Translations under genes and position numbers: made by a program
Source of the DNA: Sorangium aterium
Lineage (GTDB): Bacteria > Myxococcota_A > Polyangia > Polyangiales > Polyangiaceae
Direction of reading: 5' to 3'
NCBI RefSeq assembly: GCF_028368935.1
Contig: NZ_JAQNDK010000006.1
Span: 62,001-126,000 of the forward strand
Length of the DNA: 64,000 bases
In this document: in pieces, positions 63,343 through 64,000 of the stretch
Position numbering within the stretch: the first letter of the stretch is position 1
How the letters are laid out: each line of letters begins with the position of its first letter
Notes under the pieces: generated by a model
What the model was told of the DNA's origin: nothing
Seen by the model: only the letters and a program-made list of their open reading frames with translations
Database searches by the model: none

Positions 63343-64000
63343 GAAGATCACGGAAGCGGCGCCCACGAACGCCAACCTCACCGGCATCGCAATCCTCCTC
63401 TTCACCGGGTGCGCCGGCGCCCTGCTGCTCCTGCGCGGGCGCCGCGAGGCCTGGCCTTTGCTCGGCCTCCTGGCGCTCCTCCTGTTCAATTCGGTCCTGT
63501 CCAAGAATTTCTTCTCCATCGTCGAGCGCGACGGGGCTTATTACGGGACGCCCATCAACCTGCTCAACCAGGGCTCGGAGGTGATGCTCCTCGCGATCGG
63601 CCTGACCCTGGTGATCGCCGTGAGGGGCATCGATCTATCGGTCGGCTCGGTCATGGCGTTGTCCGGCGCCACCTGCGTGATCCTGATGAAGGAGGCTCAC
63701 TGCGGGCCGCTCCTGGCTGCGCTCTTGTCGCTCGCCGTCGCCGGCGGCGTCGGTCTGTTCAACGGCGCGCTGGTGACGGCGCTGAACATCCAGCCCATCA
63801 TCGTGACCTTGATCAGCATGGTCGGTGTCCGCGGCGTCGCCATGCTCATCACCCGCGCCGAGCCCGTGACGCACACGGATGCGACGTTTGCGTTCATCGG
63901 CAACGGTCACATCGGTGGCTTGCCGTTCTCCATGGTGCTGGTGGCCGCCGTGTTCGTCGTCGCCGCGCTGCTCTGCCGGAGGACGGCGCTCGGCCTGTTC
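63335..64000 (+). CDS. ytfT: Sugar ABC transporter permease (YtfT-type), partial
   Basis: The first 222 codons are visible; the gene runs off the right edge. ATG 63335 lies 8 bases inside ytfR, with AAGGAGGCG upstream. Hydrophobic helices alternate with conserved loops: the permease signature VIAVRGIDLSVGSVMALSG is the classical segment of RbsC/YtfT/YjfF permeases, and FNGALVTALNIQPIIVTLIS follows it. The protein has an extra N-terminal stretch with two helices before that. A second permease (YjfF-type) would be expected beyond the window. Confidence 0.92.
   Translation, partial: MLEKITEAAPTNANLTGIAILLFTGCAGALLLLRGRREAWPLLGLLALLLFNSVLSKNFFSIVERDGAYYGTPINLLNQGSEVMLLAIGLTLVIAVRGIDLSVGSVMALSGATCVILMKEAHCGPLLAALLSLAVAGGVGLFNGALVTALNIQPIIVTLISMVGVRGVAMLITRAEPVTHTDATFAFIGNGHIGGLPFSMVLVAAVFVVAALLCRRTALGLF

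Overview
The window reads as chromosomal DNA of a myxobacterium, most likely a Sorangium-type member of the Polyangiales. The reasons are the very high GC content, the many lipoproteins with Ser/Gly/Thr/Ala-rich linkers, MopE-type metal-binding motifs, Cys-rich and pre-peptidase-type surface repeats, a GH10 xylanase lipoprotein, a chemosensory operon, a P450, and decayed mobile DNA between genes. The organism is inferred from style; no rRNA or other phylogenetic marker lies in the window.

Layout. 1-9.5 kb, minus strand: an anti-phage DISARM class 1 operon in the order drmD, drmMI, drmA; drmA runs off the left edge, so drmB and drmC would lie outside. 9.5-20.2 kb: a patchwork of intact genes (RibD/DHFR-like reductase, TetR regulator with a tandem operator-like repeat, NAD-dependent epimerase, exported protein plus metallo-beta-lactamase lipoprotein, PQQ-type propeller protein, SDR) among remnants: a histidine kinase tail, a frameshifted IS91-type transposase, a P4-type primase/helicase fragment, an ECF sigma fragment, and two copies of a ~310 bp element with a small ORF. 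20.3-33.5 kb: secreted and surface proteins (beta-helix protein, ECF sigma plus FecR-type protein, Cys-rich lipoprotein, GH10 xylanase, lectin-like/MopE protein, DUF-type lipoprotein), an alpha/beta hydrolase and a P450, with a hexanucleotide repeat block at 25.8-26.0 kb and a palindromic repeat cluster at 33.2-33.45 kb.

33.5-45.3 kb: a second DrmMI-like methyltransferase without DISARM partners, a GST, two small unknown genes, and a six-gene chemosensory operon on the minus strand (response regulator, GAF protein, cheD, cheA, MCP, cheW) whose genes overlap or nearly touch. cheR is 7 kb away at 52.4 kb and no cheB is visible. 45.6-59.7 kb: an isochorismatase/AlkB-type fusion translationally coupled to a GST, a glucuronoyl-esterase-like remnant, a VWA lipoprotein overlapping a small MopE-motif lipoprotein, a CPBP protease, an alpha/beta hydrolase, cheR, a 918-residue six-repeat surface protein, a U32/DUF3656 protein and a DUF6174-like lipoprotein.

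60.0-64 kb: a sugar ABC transporter of the YtfQRT (galactofuranose) type. A pair of back-to-back promoters upstream each carry a 14-bp LacI-family-type operator in the same place relative to -35 and -10. The permease gene runs off the right edge.

No rRNA, tRNA, convincing CRISPR array or cas gene was seen.
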